The notes under the pieces were generated by a model that was given only the letters and a program-made list of their open reading frames with translations, ran no database searches and was not told where the DNA came from. Both the position numbers and the translations under genes were made by a program. From Chitinophaga sp. YR627 (lineage in GTDB: Bacteria; Bacteroidota; Bacteroidia; Chitinophagales; Chitinophagaceae), in the NCBI RefSeq assembly GCF_900114995.1, contig NZ_FOUX01000001.1, positions 1,550,001 through 1,614,000 of the forward strand: a DNA stretch of 64,000 bases, given 5' to 3'. Each line of letters opens with the position of its first letter. Position 1 is the first letter of the stretch. Of this stretch, positions 51,349-60,675 are shown one piece after another.

Positions 51349-52305
51349 TCAGTTTTTAAAAGGAATGGTAAATACATAATCCTGATTTTTCATCGGCCGG
51401 TGACAGTTGATACACTCGGTAGCGAATAGAACAGTGTTACCGTATGGGGTCTTTTTTAGCGTTTTAAAACGCGCAAATCCCCATCCACCGGTCGAGGCAT
51501 ATTTTTGGCTGTTCTTAATCATGAAATCAACCTGCACGAATGCGCCCGTTCTTGCATTACCAGCCGAATCAATAATTTGGGTCCATAATGCTTTTGCGAT
51601 CCTGCTGCCTTCGGGCCAGGGACGGGTATTGTTGTTCTTTACCGCCTCTATGGCAATATCATTACCGAAAATGACCCGCATGGTAGCACTTTCAAAACGA
51701 TCGCTGGTACTTAGCACCTGCCAGTTTTTGTAATCCGGGTCATAGCTGATTCCGTTCAATGCCACAGGTATGCCTCGATCGGGATCATTATGCAACCATT
51801 CCTGGTATTGCCTTTCTTCCGCATTGATTTTGGCCGTGTCGGAGGGATGATTGTCCACCAGACCCGCGAGGTAGTCCTTCAGCACTGCGATATCAGCTGG
51901 AAATAGTCGCGCCGCCGGATGCACGAAAGAATAGTCTGCGCGAGGCATCGCGCCAAGCAAAACATGATTAACAGATTCCCATAATTTCTGTTTTTGCTCA
52001 GCAGGGGTAAGTTTATCCCATTCAGAAAAATTGAGGTGTGCGCGTCCGGTATTAACATGTCTGGCTACCTGCCAATAAACCGGTACGATCTGGTCAGCCC
52101 ATCCTAATTTTGTTTCGTTAGAATGGCAGTCATAACAAGCGCGTCTGAAGATCTGTTTTACGTTATCAGGAACAGGAATGTCACCGGTAATCGGCTTTCG
52201 CCTGATCTCCGGCCTTAAGAACTGCAGGATGATTAACACTACCAGAAAAATAAGCCCGGTACTGGCAAGTGCTTTCCTGCCGGGGAGTTTAGCATTCGAT
52301 CTCAT
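51349..52305 (-). CDS. Haem-binding-domain and cytochrome-P460-type protein
   Basis: A 318-residue protein anchored by an N-terminal membrane segment (ALASTGLIFLVVLIILQFL). A haem-binding domain has the CxxCH motif C57-C60-H61 in RACYDCHSNETKLGW. After a linker, the C-terminal half resembles cytochrome P460 and carries a second CxxCH at C298-C301-H302 (TECINCHRPM). It is expected to face the periplasm and take part in electron transfer or in oxidation of a small nitrogen compound. This is inferred from the family, not shown. A candidate sigma-54 promoter lies upstream. Confidence 0.85.
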   Translation of the reverse strand: MRSNAKLPGRKALASTGLIFLVVLIILQFLRPEIRRKPITGDIPVPDNVKQIFRRACYDCHSNETKLGWADQIVPVYWQVARHVNTGRAHLNFSEWDKLTPAEQKQKLWESVNHVLLGAMPRADYSFVHPAARLFPADIAVLKDYLAGLVDNHPSDTAKINAEERQYQEWLHNDPDRGIPVALNGISYDPDYKNWQVLSTSDRFESATMRVIFGNDIAIEAVKNNNTRPWPEGSRIAKALWTQIIDSAGNARTGAFVQVDFMIKNSQKYASTGGWGFARFKTLKKTPYGNTVLFATECINCHRPMKNQDYVFTIPFKN

Positions 52306-52385
52306 AACTATTGCTTTTCCATATTATTCAGGCGTCGATATATTCCCTTTTTCAGTCGGGAATTCCATCATTGTAAGCTGAAGAA

Positions 52386-52400
52386 ACCAACGATATGCCA
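52386..52400 (-). promoter_or_regulatory. Candidate sigma-54 promoter of the haem/P460 operon
   Basis: Minus strand TGGCAT-N5-TGGT. GG and the -12 G are correct; the C is replaced by T. Confidence 0.5.
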
Positions 52401-52454
52401 CTATCTATTTGTTTGTTTATCAGTATTGTATAAAGATGTGAATGGAATATCATG

Positions 52455-52468
52455 CACGAAATATCGCT
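52455..52468. promoter_or_regulatory. Shared palindromic element (UAS) upstream of the haem/P460 operon
   Basis: Minus strand AGCGATATTTCGTG matches 12 of 14 positions. Its centre is exactly 62.5 bp before the first G of the -24 element. It lies within a longer inverted repeat GCACGAA/TTCGTGC. A weaker copy lies 30 bp further upstream (52485-52498). Confidence 0.55.
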
Positions 52469-53239
52469 TCGTGCAAATGAATAATCTGAAATATCAATAA
52501 TAGTGAGGCACACACCATTCTATGCGCCTGATGCGGGCAGTGGCGATATCTGCATATTGCTGTTGGATGGGTGACATGAACGAGGCGCTTACTTTTATGA
52601 TAGATGGCAACTCGTTTATTGCCTTAAACGAATGCTGATAAACAGGAACAAAGGAGCCGTAAGGTTCTGATCTTCAAATAAATGTATTTGAATGCCAGAC
52701 TTGGAAATATGGTCAAAATGCGGTAAATTAACTTACGGTGCAATGACCATTAATAGCATATTCATTATTGCGGGATACTTATGTAAGCAAAAATGCAGCC
52801 GCCTGGTGAAACCAGCAATAGTCACCTTTCAAGTCATGTGGATCATAGATACAGGTGCAAAAAGCTGGCTTTTTCTTCACCAATGCCGCGCTGCACACAC
52901 GAGTCATTCCTCCCCAAATGGAGTCCACCGCTGCCAGCTCCTTTTTTCATTCATGTTATAACTCGCATTGGCACAATTGAGTGTCCGGTTTTTTATTGTA
53001 ACTGTAGCAGGACCGAAGCGGCTTCTAAGCCGGTGTTGATTTCCAAAGCCAATGAAGGCAGGCTGACGGCCCGGGTATAATACCGAATCAACCAGTCAAT
53101 GTCGGAATAACTTCCGGTGCACAAGTATCTGCTATCTTTTGAAAACGCGTACCTGTACTGTTTTAAGGCCGACCTTATAGTTATTGAAAAACACAGTGAA
53201 TGTATAGGAATATTATCCGCACACACTTAAACGTGTTTT

Positions 53240-55741
53240 ATGACGAGCGTAAATTATCTGGTATGTAGATCTGACCGTCACAAATATTGGCTGTTACAGC
53301 TTATATTAATACTATTTCATACTGTTGGCTTTTGTCAGTCAAACAGCCAACAGTATTCCACACAGCGTTTATTACTTAAACTTGCCGCCGCCGAACTAAA
53401 TGTAGCCAGGCAGAATCAAATTGACCTCGATAGCGGACTGGCGCTTGCTGGAGCGAGGGCACGCCTGAACACATGGCTGATCGCCGGAGAGGGCTTCAGC
53501 GATATCTTGTCGAACCCTCAGAACACCTGGATAGCAACAAGGGATGTCAGGTCCGCAAAGATAGCCGCAACACGCAGCACGCCATCGTTAGCAGCCAGAA
53601 TAAATGGACTGGTTGGATTCGTGTATGCCTTTCAACCCGGTACAAGAAAAGAAAACATAGATAGCGCGGTATTGTATCTTCTCAAAGCACAACATCTGGC
53701 ACAGACAACCGGCGATCTGAAAACAGTTTGCCAATGCCTGACCGGCCTGGGTAAGTGCTATCTAAAGACGAGCCAGACTGCGATTGCAGACTCGCTATTT
53801 CTTAAGGTCATTTCACTGGCGGGGAGCCAGGGTTTTGCTGAGGAACAGGCAGCGGCGTTTTCTTACTGGGGAACATATAGTTTTTTTCAGCCAACAACAA
53901 TTCTGGACAGAATTACGCATCTGCGCCAGGCAGACGTTATCTACCATAATCTTGGGAAGAAAGAAGAAAGGGTTGCGATTTTGACCAATATTGGTTTTTT
54001 AAGTTTTGCTGCCGGTAAAAAAGATGATGCAAAGAACGCTTTCCTGCAGGCGTTTGCGATTGAAAAAGCAATTGGCTTTCCATACACACATTATACTACG
54101 GATGTCCTGAGTATCATCGGCGCAACCAATGGGGATCGTGAAAGTCAGTTGAAATATGCCATGGAGACAGTCCGGACTGCAGAATTAACAAAGGATAGTA
54201 TTGCGCTGGCATACTTTTTTTCCAACCGTTCAGTCGCAGATCAGGGTTACGCTACACCTAACTACGATGAAAGCATCATGTGGGCGCGAAAATCTTTGGC
54301 AGAGTTTGAACGCCTGGGAGGAGATCCGGCTATGTATACGGTTGCCTTTAATCTGGCTGCTAACCTAATTTCAAAACAGAAAACGGAGGAAGCCATCCAA
54401 CTAATAGAACGCCTTCTGAAAAGCTATCCACCGGCAAATCCCATTGACCGTCAGGAAGCACTCCTTACCCTGGGTCGTGCTTATGGAACAACCGATGTCC
54501 GAAAAGCAGAACAGGCATATATCGAAGCGGAACGACTCCAAAAGGAAACCGTCGCTATCAGAGGAAATCTTGGAGAAGATCATCTGTATTTAGAGATAGG
54601 TGAATTTTATTATCGCATTCATAAATATGCTAAAAGCAGATCGGCCTTTTTAGCCGCCTTAAACATTCCCAATTTTATCATCACCTTTGAGTCATTAGCC
54701 AGTGCACATTCTTACCTGGCCAGAATCGATTCCGCCATGGGTGATTATAAGAGTGCTTATGCGCATGCCATGCTTTTGCAGCAACTCATGGACACCGCCC
54801 GTGTCAATGCGGGATCCAAGCGAATGGACGAGCTACGCGTACGTTATGAAACACAAAAAAAAGAAGATGACATCAAACTGCTGAACCGCGAAGCTGCCGT
54901 TCAGCAAGCCCGGATAAATGAGGATAAACTCACTAAGAAAGCCATGCTTGCTGGTTCTGCTTTACTTCTCCTTGTTCTTTGCCTGTTATATAGCCGGTTC
55001 CGCCTGAAACAAAGGACTAATGTTCAGCTGGAGCAGCAAAAGGGTGAAATCAGTGATAAAAATGCATCGCTACAGCGGCTTGTTGAAGAAAAGGAATGGC
55101 TGTTAAGGGAAGTTCATCATAGAGTAAAAAACAACCTTCATACGGTTATCTGTCTGCTTGAGTCACAGGCCGCTTATCTGGAAAAGGATGCATTAAAGGC
55201 CCTGGAAGTAGTCCAGCACCGTATTTACGCGATGTCACTCATACACCAGCGCCTTTACCAGTCCGGAGACATGAAGACCATTGACATGTCTGTATACCTT
55301 CCTGAGTTCATACACTACCTTGGTGATAGTTTTGGCACCGGCGGACAGATCCGCTTCGAAATAGCAGTTGACCCTTTAAATCTCCCCTTGTCTCAGGCGA
55401 TTCCGATTGCACTTATTCTAAATGAAGCCATCACCAACTCGATCAAGTATGCGTTCCCGGAAAATCGCAAAGGCAATATTGAAATATCAATGCGACAGAG
55501 CTATGGCAATATCATACTCGTAATTGCCGATAATGGCGTTGGCTTTGATCCGAACATCTCAACCGGGCATTCCGGTAAACTCGGCTTAAAGCTGATACGC
55601 GGGCTCAGTGAAGACATTCATGGTGACTTGCAGCTGACAAATAACAATGGTGCGAAGCTAACCATCATCTTCAGCGTAGATCCATTAAATGAAGAAGAGA
55701 TCGCCGTACGGCAGGAAGCGCCAGAGAAAATCAGCATATAA
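53240..55741 (+). CDS. TPR sensor histidine kinase (HisKA_2/HWE type)
   Basis: An 833-residue protein with a signal peptide, about seven TPR-like helical repeats in the periplasmic half, one membrane segment near residues 573-592, a short coiled coil and a kinase. The phospho-acceptor is H626 in EVHHRVKNNLHTVICLLESQ, the HisKA_2 pattern. The ATPase shows NEAITNSIKYAF, DNGVGFDP and KLGLKLIRGL. HisKA_2 kinases usually phosphorylate stand-alone or orphan regulators. The response regulator at 46553 is the best candidate in this window. Confidence 0.9.
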   Translation: MTSVNYLVCRSDRHKYWLLQLILILFHTVGFCQSNSQQYSTQRLLLKLAAAELNVARQNQIDLDSGLALAGARARLNTWLIAGEGFSDILSNPQNTWIATRDVRSAKIAATRSTPSLAARINGLVGFVYAFQPGTRKENIDSAVLYLLKAQHLAQTTGDLKTVCQCLTGLGKCYLKTSQTAIADSLFLKVISLAGSQGFAEEQAAAFSYWGTYSFFQPTTILDRITHLRQADVIYHNLGKKEERVAILTNIGFLSFAAGKKDDAKNAFLQAFAIEKAIGFPYTHYTTDVLSIIGATNGDRESQLKYAMETVRTAELTKDSIALAYFFSNRSVADQGYATPNYDESIMWARKSLAEFERLGGDPAMYTVAFNLAANLISKQKTEEAIQLIERLLKSYPPANPIDRQEALLTLGRAYGTTDVRKAEQAYIEAERLQKETVAIRGNLGEDHLYLEIGEFYYRIHKYAKSRSAFLAALNIPNFIITFESLASAHSYLARIDSAMGDYKSAYAHAMLLQQLMDTARVNAGSKRMDELRVRYETQKKEDDIKLLNREAAVQQARINEDKLTKKAMLAGSALLLLVLCLLYSRFRLKQRTNVQLEQQKGEISDKNASLQRLVEEKEWLLREVHHRVKNNLHTVICLLESQAAYLEKDALKALEVVQHRIYAMSLIHQRLYQSGDMKTIDMSVYLPEFIHYLGDSFGTGGQIRFEIAVDPLNLPLSQAIPIALILNEAITNSIKYAFPENRKGNIEISMRQSYGNIILVIADNGVGFDPNISTGHSGKLGLKLIRGLSEDIHGDLQLTNNNGAKLTIIFSVDPLNEEEIAVRQEAPEKISI

Positions 55742-55746
55742 CGGGA

Positions 55747-55788
55747 CAGACTTACAAAACCCTTTCTTAGAGCGGCTTTGTAAGTCTG
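55747..55788 (+). terminator. Hairpin terminator after the kinase gene
   Basis: A perfect 12-bp inverted repeat (CAGACTTACAAA/TTTGTAAGTCTG) with an 18-base loop starts 5 bases past the stop codon. Confidence 0.65.
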
Positions 55789-55862
55789 TATGCCCGTAGC
55801 GAAATATTTACGAATAAATTAGTCGTAATAGTTAGTAGATGATATCTTTCACCAAAGATATC

Positions 55863-57152
55863 CTATAAAGTGATCTTTTTGAAGTACAACCGGTTACGAT
55901 CTATAGATCCCGAAGACAGTATTTTTTGAGAAAAGCCGCTTGCTCCGTTGTCTACCACACCAAAATCATCATCATTCGAAATAACAAGTATATTACCTGG
56001 TAATAGTGCCAATCCTTCTGCTTTATCGTGTGGATAGACAGTAGGCAGATCTTTTAACAGATCGAGTACAACTGTCTTGGTAACAGGAGTAATGCCTGCT
56101 CCTTTTAAACCGGCAACGTCATTCAACTCTTCTACAGTCTTACCATTATACAGCTTACCAGTGGCACCATTGGCCGGATCAGAAATATCCGTTGCATTGC
56201 TTAAGTCTATCTTAAATACCTTTTTGAAAGTGGCAGGGTTAGTAGTAGCTCCACCGAAAAGACCATCACGCTCCAGCGTTAAAAATGTAGTGCTATTCAC
56301 AGCAACTATTTCACTTACTCCTGTGAGACTTGTATTATCCATAAGGTAGGCATATTGTTTGGTAGCTGCTGTGGCAATGTCAAATGTCAGTATCCGCAGA
56401 ACGGTAGAGTTAGCAACAGCTGTTTTGGAAGGATTGTACATAGGGGATTGCATCATGCCGACCAACGTTTTGCCATCAGGTGTGATCGTTAATCCTTCCA
56501 TTCCGCGGTTAGCCCGGCGGTTAGTAAATACAGCGGGTAATTTGCGGTTGCCTGTGCCGGTACCGAAAGGATTGATGCGTTCGATCGTTTTTCCTGTTGC
56601 ATCTATATGCACTATATGCGGACCATATTCGTCGCTTATCCAGAAGGTGCCGTCTGCAGCTGCCACTAATCCTTCTGAATCGATCCCATCCGGACTTGGA
56701 GTAAGTATGTTTCCGTTCAGGTCATAGGCTATTTCCCCGGATGCGCCCATGCCTGCCGGATTAGGAAGGCCATTTAATTTGTCGCCGGCTGCGTTCTTTA
56801 ATTCTATTACCTGCTCCAGGATCAGTTTACCATCTTTCAGACGAAACTTCCCGATCTGCGGTATAAAATCAGGTTTGCCAATAATAATTGAATTAGCTAC
56901 CTGTCCTGCCACGTTCGATCCGCGGTCCGTAAGCATATAAAACACATCTTTTTGCGTTGGGTCTGCCGCTACTGCTGATCCGTACCCGCCATTATATACC
57001 TTAACGCCCGCAGCAGTAGTAAACAATATGGCAGGATTATCTGCTTCCGCCATATCTGGGTAAACGATGGTTGTTCCTGCATTGTCATTCTTTTTACATG
57101 CATTTAAGGATACAATTGCCAATGCAGCTAGTGTAATTGCTTGATATTTCAT
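55863..57152 (-). CDS. Phytase-like esterase-activity lipoprotein
   Basis: About 429 residues from the ATG at 57152 with a lipoprotein signal (lipobox LNAC, then KKNDN). The pattern GGYGSAVAADPTQKDVFYMLTDRGSNV, SEGLVAAADGTFWISDEYGPHIVHIDATGKTIERINPFG, NRGMEGLTITPDGKTLVGMMQSP and HDKAEGLALLPGNILVISNDDDFGV is that of the esterase-like activity of phytase family, a six-bladed propeller. It is a surface lipoprotein; substrate unknown, possibly phosphate esters. Confidence 0.9.
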   Translation of the reverse strand: MKYQAITLAALAIVSLNACKKNDNAGTTIVYPDMAEADNPAILFTTAAGVKVYNGGYGSAVAADPTQKDVFYMLTDRGSNVAGQVANSIIIGKPDFIPQIGKFRLKDGKLILEQVIELKNAAGDKLNGLPNPAGMGASGEIAYDLNGNILTPSPDGIDSEGLVAAADGTFWISDEYGPHIVHIDATGKTIERINPFGTGTGNRKLPAVFTNRRANRGMEGLTITPDGKTLVGMMQSPMYNPSKTAVANSTVLRILTFDIATAATKQYAYLMDNTSLTGVSEIVAVNSTTFLTLERDGLFGGATTNPATFKKVFKIDLSNATDISDPANGATGKLYNGKTVEELNDVAGLKGAGITPVTKTVVLDLLKDLPTVYPHDKAEGLALLPGNILVISNDDDFGVVDNGASGFSQKILSSGSIDRNRLYFKKITL

Positions 57153-57303
57153 TAGTACAAATTCATTTGCCAACAAAGTAGCTATTGAATGTTACCCATA
57201 TGTTAAGGATGAGGATATAAGCAGGTGGTATATTGGCGGGCAATGCTGAAGATGGGCGTCAGGAGTCGTGTTCAACATCTGAATCTTATCAGGAGCACAA
57301 ATA

Positions 57304-57330
57304 CTAAACCCTCTACAGAAGAGGGTTTAG
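57304..57330. terminator. Hairpin between two minus-strand lipoprotein genes
   Basis: A perfect 11-bp inverted repeat (CTAAACCCTCT/AGAGGGTTTAG) with a 5-base loop lies 35 bases beyond the stop of the lipoprotein gene at 57365. Confidence 0.7.
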
Positions 57331-57364
57331 CATTTTATATGCCGGTAAGGGGACATTGCTGTTA

Positions 57365-58291
57365 TCAGTTAACAGGCAGTTTCTTTCTCATTCTTAGCAT
57401 ATAAGTGTACATATATGGATCTACGGAATTTAGGGGATCATTACCTGCAGCATACATACCATGTGTCGAGGGCATGATGCCTGACAGGTATTCAGAATAA
57501 GCCCCTGCAGCGGTCACTGCCCAGCTGCTATCGATAGGTATTTCACCAAGAATTGTAGTGAGGTTGATCCATGATTCACCAGACTCCTCATCGGTTTCAA
57601 GACCTTTGAGTGCCAGGAATTCTTTACTGATGCCAATGGCTGTAGCTACTGACTGGCCATTAGAATAACCTCTGAATGCTCTTGGAGTAACACGCCAGTA
57701 GATCTCATAAGGAAACGTGCTGGAAAGCAGCAGGCCGTTATTATCGGATGTGACCTTGCCGCCACCGCCTATGAGCCTGTAGCGGGAAGTATCGATCTGT
57801 ATGCCTGCATATAATGACGATCCGCTCGAAGTGTCGGATAGCACCTGCAGGTGTGAGATCAGCTCTTCCCGGCTTACGCCCTGTATCTTCAGACCAATAG
57901 CATAGGAGTTGAGCTGATGCGCATAAGGAACATTATGTGACTGGGAGGCGGTATGCCATGTTCTTAAGTTGGCGTCGGGAATAGCAGCTGTGATATAGCC
58001 TGTGTACTGCATCCACAGATATACACCTACAGTGCCACCGCCAACAAGTACATAATCGTCCGGTACGTCAACGTCCACAACATTACTGGTGTCGTAATCA
58101 GCCGACCGGCCTGTAACACGCACCGTTTGTACAATGCCCGACCAGTCTGAACCATAAACGGTGTCGGGATTCGAAGATGACTGTATGTCAGCCAAAGCAG
58201 CAGGAATAGGTAACTTGTTTTCCGTGACTTCTTTTTTACATGCATACAGGGATAGCGCCATTGCGATAGCGGGAATGATTTTTTTGTGCAT
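57365..58291 (-). CDS. Hypothetical lipoprotein
   Basis: A 308-residue protein with lipobox LYAC, then KKEV. The mature part is beta-rich with repeated VGGGTVGVYLWMQYTGYI and RLIGGGGKVTSDNNGLLLSSTFPYEIYWRV segments, suggesting internal duplication. I do not recognise the family. It stands alone between the phytase-like gene and the TetR gene. Confidence 0.75.
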   Translation of the reverse strand: MHKKIIPAIAMALSLYACKKEVTENKLPIPAALADIQSSSNPDTVYGSDWSGIVQTVRVTGRSADYDTSNVVDVDVPDDYVLVGGGTVGVYLWMQYTGYITAAIPDANLRTWHTASQSHNVPYAHQLNSYAIGLKIQGVSREELISHLQVLSDTSSGSSLYAGIQIDTSRYRLIGGGGKVTSDNNGLLLSSTFPYEIYWRVTPRAFRGYSNGQSVATAIGISKEFLALKGLETDEESGESWINLTTILGEIPIDSSWAVTAAGAYSEYLSGIMPSTHGMYAAGNDPLNSVDPYMYTYMLRMRKKLPVN

Positions 58292-58460
58292 ATGGGATTG
58301 TTGAGGTTAAATTGGGTAAGATGATGAAGTTAACATCTTTGTGTACAAGTTGTTTGTCCGCTTTAGCTGTTATGTTGATCATTTATTATTCCACTATGCA
58401 CATGGCGGGCCGGTTGCACGCGGCGACAGGCAACATTCCTCATTTCGAATATCAGCGTCA

Positions 58461-59051
58461 TCACCGTTTAAACAGCATATTCATAATAATTCCTCCGCGC
58501 TCGTCTATTAATCGCTGGAATTCCTTTTCCGACACACGAAATAGTTTTTTATAGAGAGGCGCCATGATCAAGGGGTAGGACATCAGGGAGAATAAATTCA
58601 TTAAGAAATGAATCGGATCCATTTTATTGATCGTACCTTTTTCCATTTCATCGGCAGCCTCTTTTAAATAAGACTTTACGGGTTCTGATTTAATGTTCGT
58701 GATCAGTTTCTTACCGAAGGTATTGATTTCGGTAATCAGGAATGTTTCCTGGTAAGGGAAAGCCATCATGTCTTTCAGAAACACAGCGACGATATTTGCA
58801 GTTTTTTCCCTGAAAGAAGTTTCCGACAGCATACATTCATCCAGACGTTGACTCAGCCCGTGCATCGCATCCTGAAATACAGCGGAGATAAGCTGGTCCC
58901 GGGAGTGAAAATAATAGTGCAGGGCTGTTCTGTTAACGCCGGCGGCATCTGCTATTTCCTGCGTGGTGGCGTGTAGTTTTCCTTCAGCAAACAGTAGTTG
59001 CTTGGCAGTATCTTTTATGAGTTGCTCCGTACCAGTGTTTTTAAGCGGCAT
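58461..59051 (-). CDS. TetR-family transcriptional regulator
   Basis: A 196-residue protein with the TetR HTH: LIKDTAKQLLFAEGKLHATTQEIADAAGVNRTALHYYFHSRDQLISAVF at residues 11-59. The C-terminal ligand-binding part is all helical and not diagnostic. It starts 6 bases after the stop of the ABC-F gene and so shares its transcript; it is likely the repressor of that pair. Confidence 0.9.
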   Translation of the reverse strand: MPLKNTGTEQLIKDTAKQLLFAEGKLHATTQEIADAAGVNRTALHYYFHSRDQLISAVFQDAMHGLSQRLDECMLSETSFREKTANIVAVFLKDMMAFPYQETFLITEINTFGKKLITNIKSEPVKSYLKEAADEMEKGTINKMDPIHFLMNLFSLMSYPLIMAPLYKKLFRVSEKEFQRLIDERGGIIMNMLFKR

Positions 59052-59057
59052 GTTTTT

Positions 59058-60647
59058 TTAAGTTAAATTGATGCTATAGTCTATTCCGATCTCGTTGATG
59101 AAGTATTCGTCGTGAGAGATCACTAATAAGGTACCTCCAAAATTCTTCACTGCCAGGGTTAATACTCCCAGGCTCTGCACATCCAGGTTATTGCCAGGTT
59201 CGTCCAGAATGAGTACGTCAGGCGCCTGGTTACTTACCAGCAGGCAACTTAACAATAGTTTCATCTTTTCTCCACCGCTCAGACCTGCACATCTTCTATC
59301 AAAATAATCCGGATTAAACTGAGAATATACAAGTAGTTGTTTGAGTTCCTCTTCTTCCAATCCATATTTATTATAGGATTCTATTTGTTGATAAATAGTG
59401 AGTGCCGGATCTATTGCTGAGTAGTGCTGGTCAAGATAGAAATAAGAGAAATCTGTACTTTTATAGCTGCCGGCGAAGGGTTGTAACTGGCGTGTGATGA
59501 TCTTCAATAAAGTGGTTTTTCCACTTCCATTATCTCCTTCGATCCGCACTCTTTCGCCTGATCTGATCTGAAAACTAAGGTTATGCCATAATGTGCTATC
59601 GGTATATTTGAAGTTGACATCTGCTATATCAATGAGCACTTCTCCAGGCGTTAGTTCGGGCGTCCTGATATCGAATTTCAGCAGTTCATATTCCTCGATC
59701 ATGGCTTTGGTTGCTTCAATGTTATGACGAAGGCTAGCAACTTTTTCTTCGTGGGCATTCAGCATTCTTGCGGTACTGCGCTCTGCTTTATTTTTTAATC
59801 CGCCAGCGATAATACGTGGTATGGAGTTGCTGAGTCCCACCGATCTCCCCTTAAGTTCCTGCTGGGCTCTCAGTCCACCCATGTCTTCCGCCTTTTTCTC
59901 TGATTCCCTCAATGCTTTGGATTGCGTGTTTAGCCGAGCACGCAAGGCATGGACCTTTTCCATTTTTTTACGTTGATAGAAGTCAAAGTTACCGCCGAAT
60001 GCCTCTATGCCCTTTTCATTGAGTTCCAGAATTTTGGTCATAAGATTCAACAATGATCTGTCATGACTAACGATCAACATGGTGGACCTGCTTTGCATGA
60101 TCATATGGTAAAGCTTCATCCGGGTTCCTCTATCCAGGTGGTTGGAGGGCTCATCAAGCAAAACAAGTGCAGGACTGTTCATATCCATGGCAGCCAGGAA
60201 GACTCTTGTTTTCTGACCGCCGCTCAGGCTCCCGAGTAAGCGATTCACATCGATATGTCTGAGTCCCCATTTCTCCAGGGCCCGTTTCACTTTGTGCTCA
60301 ATATCCCAGTCGTCGCCCAGTGTAGTAAAGTGTTGTAAATCAGTATTGCCTGCCAGGATCGCCTGTAATGCATTTAGCCTGGCATCGGCCCCCAGCGCCC
60401 TGGCTACCGACCATGTGTCATATTCACCAAGGTGTTGCGGTACATACCAGGCTTGTTCGGCACTGATGATCTCTCCGGCTGTTGGCTGCAGTTGTCCGGA
60501 CATCATGCGCAATAGTGTTGACTTTCCGGCACCATTTATTCCAACTAATGCGGCTTTGTCCCCCTCGTTTAAGACAAGGTTCAAATCATGGAATAGCTCT
60601 GCATTGTCCGGATGCACATAACTTAATGATCGGATAATTACGCGCAC
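59058..60647 (-). CDS. ABC-F family ATPase (ribosome-associated type)
   Basis: A 529-residue protein without membrane segments. It has two ATPase domains: Walker A GINGAGKS near 38, signature LSGGQKTRVFLA, Walker B LVLLDEPSNHLD; then GDNGSGKT near 370, LSGGEKMKLLL and LILDEPGNNLD. The linker contains a long charged coiled coil (KKMEKVHALRARLNTQSKALRESEKKAEDMGG). ABC-F proteins work on the ribosome and some protect against antibiotics. Its operon with a TetR regulator suggests an induced resistance or protection role (inference). Confidence 0.9.
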   Translation of the reverse strand: MRVIIRSLSYVHPDNAELFHDLNLVLNEGDKAALVGINGAGKSTLLRMMSGQLQPTAGEIISAEQAWYVPQHLGEYDTWSVARALGADARLNALQAILAGNTDLQHFTTLGDDWDIEHKVKRALEKWGLRHIDVNRLLGSLSGGQKTRVFLAAMDMNSPALVLLDEPSNHLDRGTRMKLYHMIMQSRSTMLIVSHDRSLLNLMTKILELNEKGIEAFGGNFDFYQRKKMEKVHALRARLNTQSKALRESEKKAEDMGGLRAQQELKGRSVGLSNSIPRIIAGGLKNKAERSTARMLNAHEEKVASLRHNIEATKAMIEEYELLKFDIRTPELTPGEVLIDIADVNFKYTDSTLWHNLSFQIRSGERVRIEGDNGSGKTTLLKIITRQLQPFAGSYKSTDFSYFYLDQHYSAIDPALTIYQQIESYNKYGLEEEELKQLLVYSQFNPDYFDRRCAGLSGGEKMKLLLSCLLVSNQAPDVLILDEPGNNLDVQSLGVLTLAVKNFGGTLLVISHDEYFINEIGIDYSINLT

Positions 60648-60675
60648 GGGTTCTCATTTAAATGTTAACGCTTTC

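Larger units (their letters stand above)
52306..53239. other. Long gene-free region with UAS and control elements
   Basis: A gap of 934 bases. The left part contains the promoter and palindromes of the haem/P460 operon. A weak extra palindrome-like site lies at 52542-52555. The plus frame at 52692 and the minus frame at 52993 have no recognisable content. I see no RNA gene. Confidence 0.5.

Noticed and set aside
52542..52619. Extra palindrome-like site and TGGCAA-N5-TTAT element on the plus strand
   Set aside because: The spacing is 57.5 bp, the motif match is poor and no clear gene follows before 53240.
52692..53080. Overlapping plus-strand open frames
   Set aside because: Composition is not protein-like and there is no good start context.
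55798..55811. AGCGAAATATTTAC resembles the shared palindrome
   Set aside because: It lies between two converging genes, and no -24/-12 element or gene start exists about 62 bp away on either strand.
58312..58554. 80-codon plus-strand frame with a hydrophobic start
   Set aside because: It runs into the TetR gene on the opposite strand and its C-terminal half is the complement of that gene.
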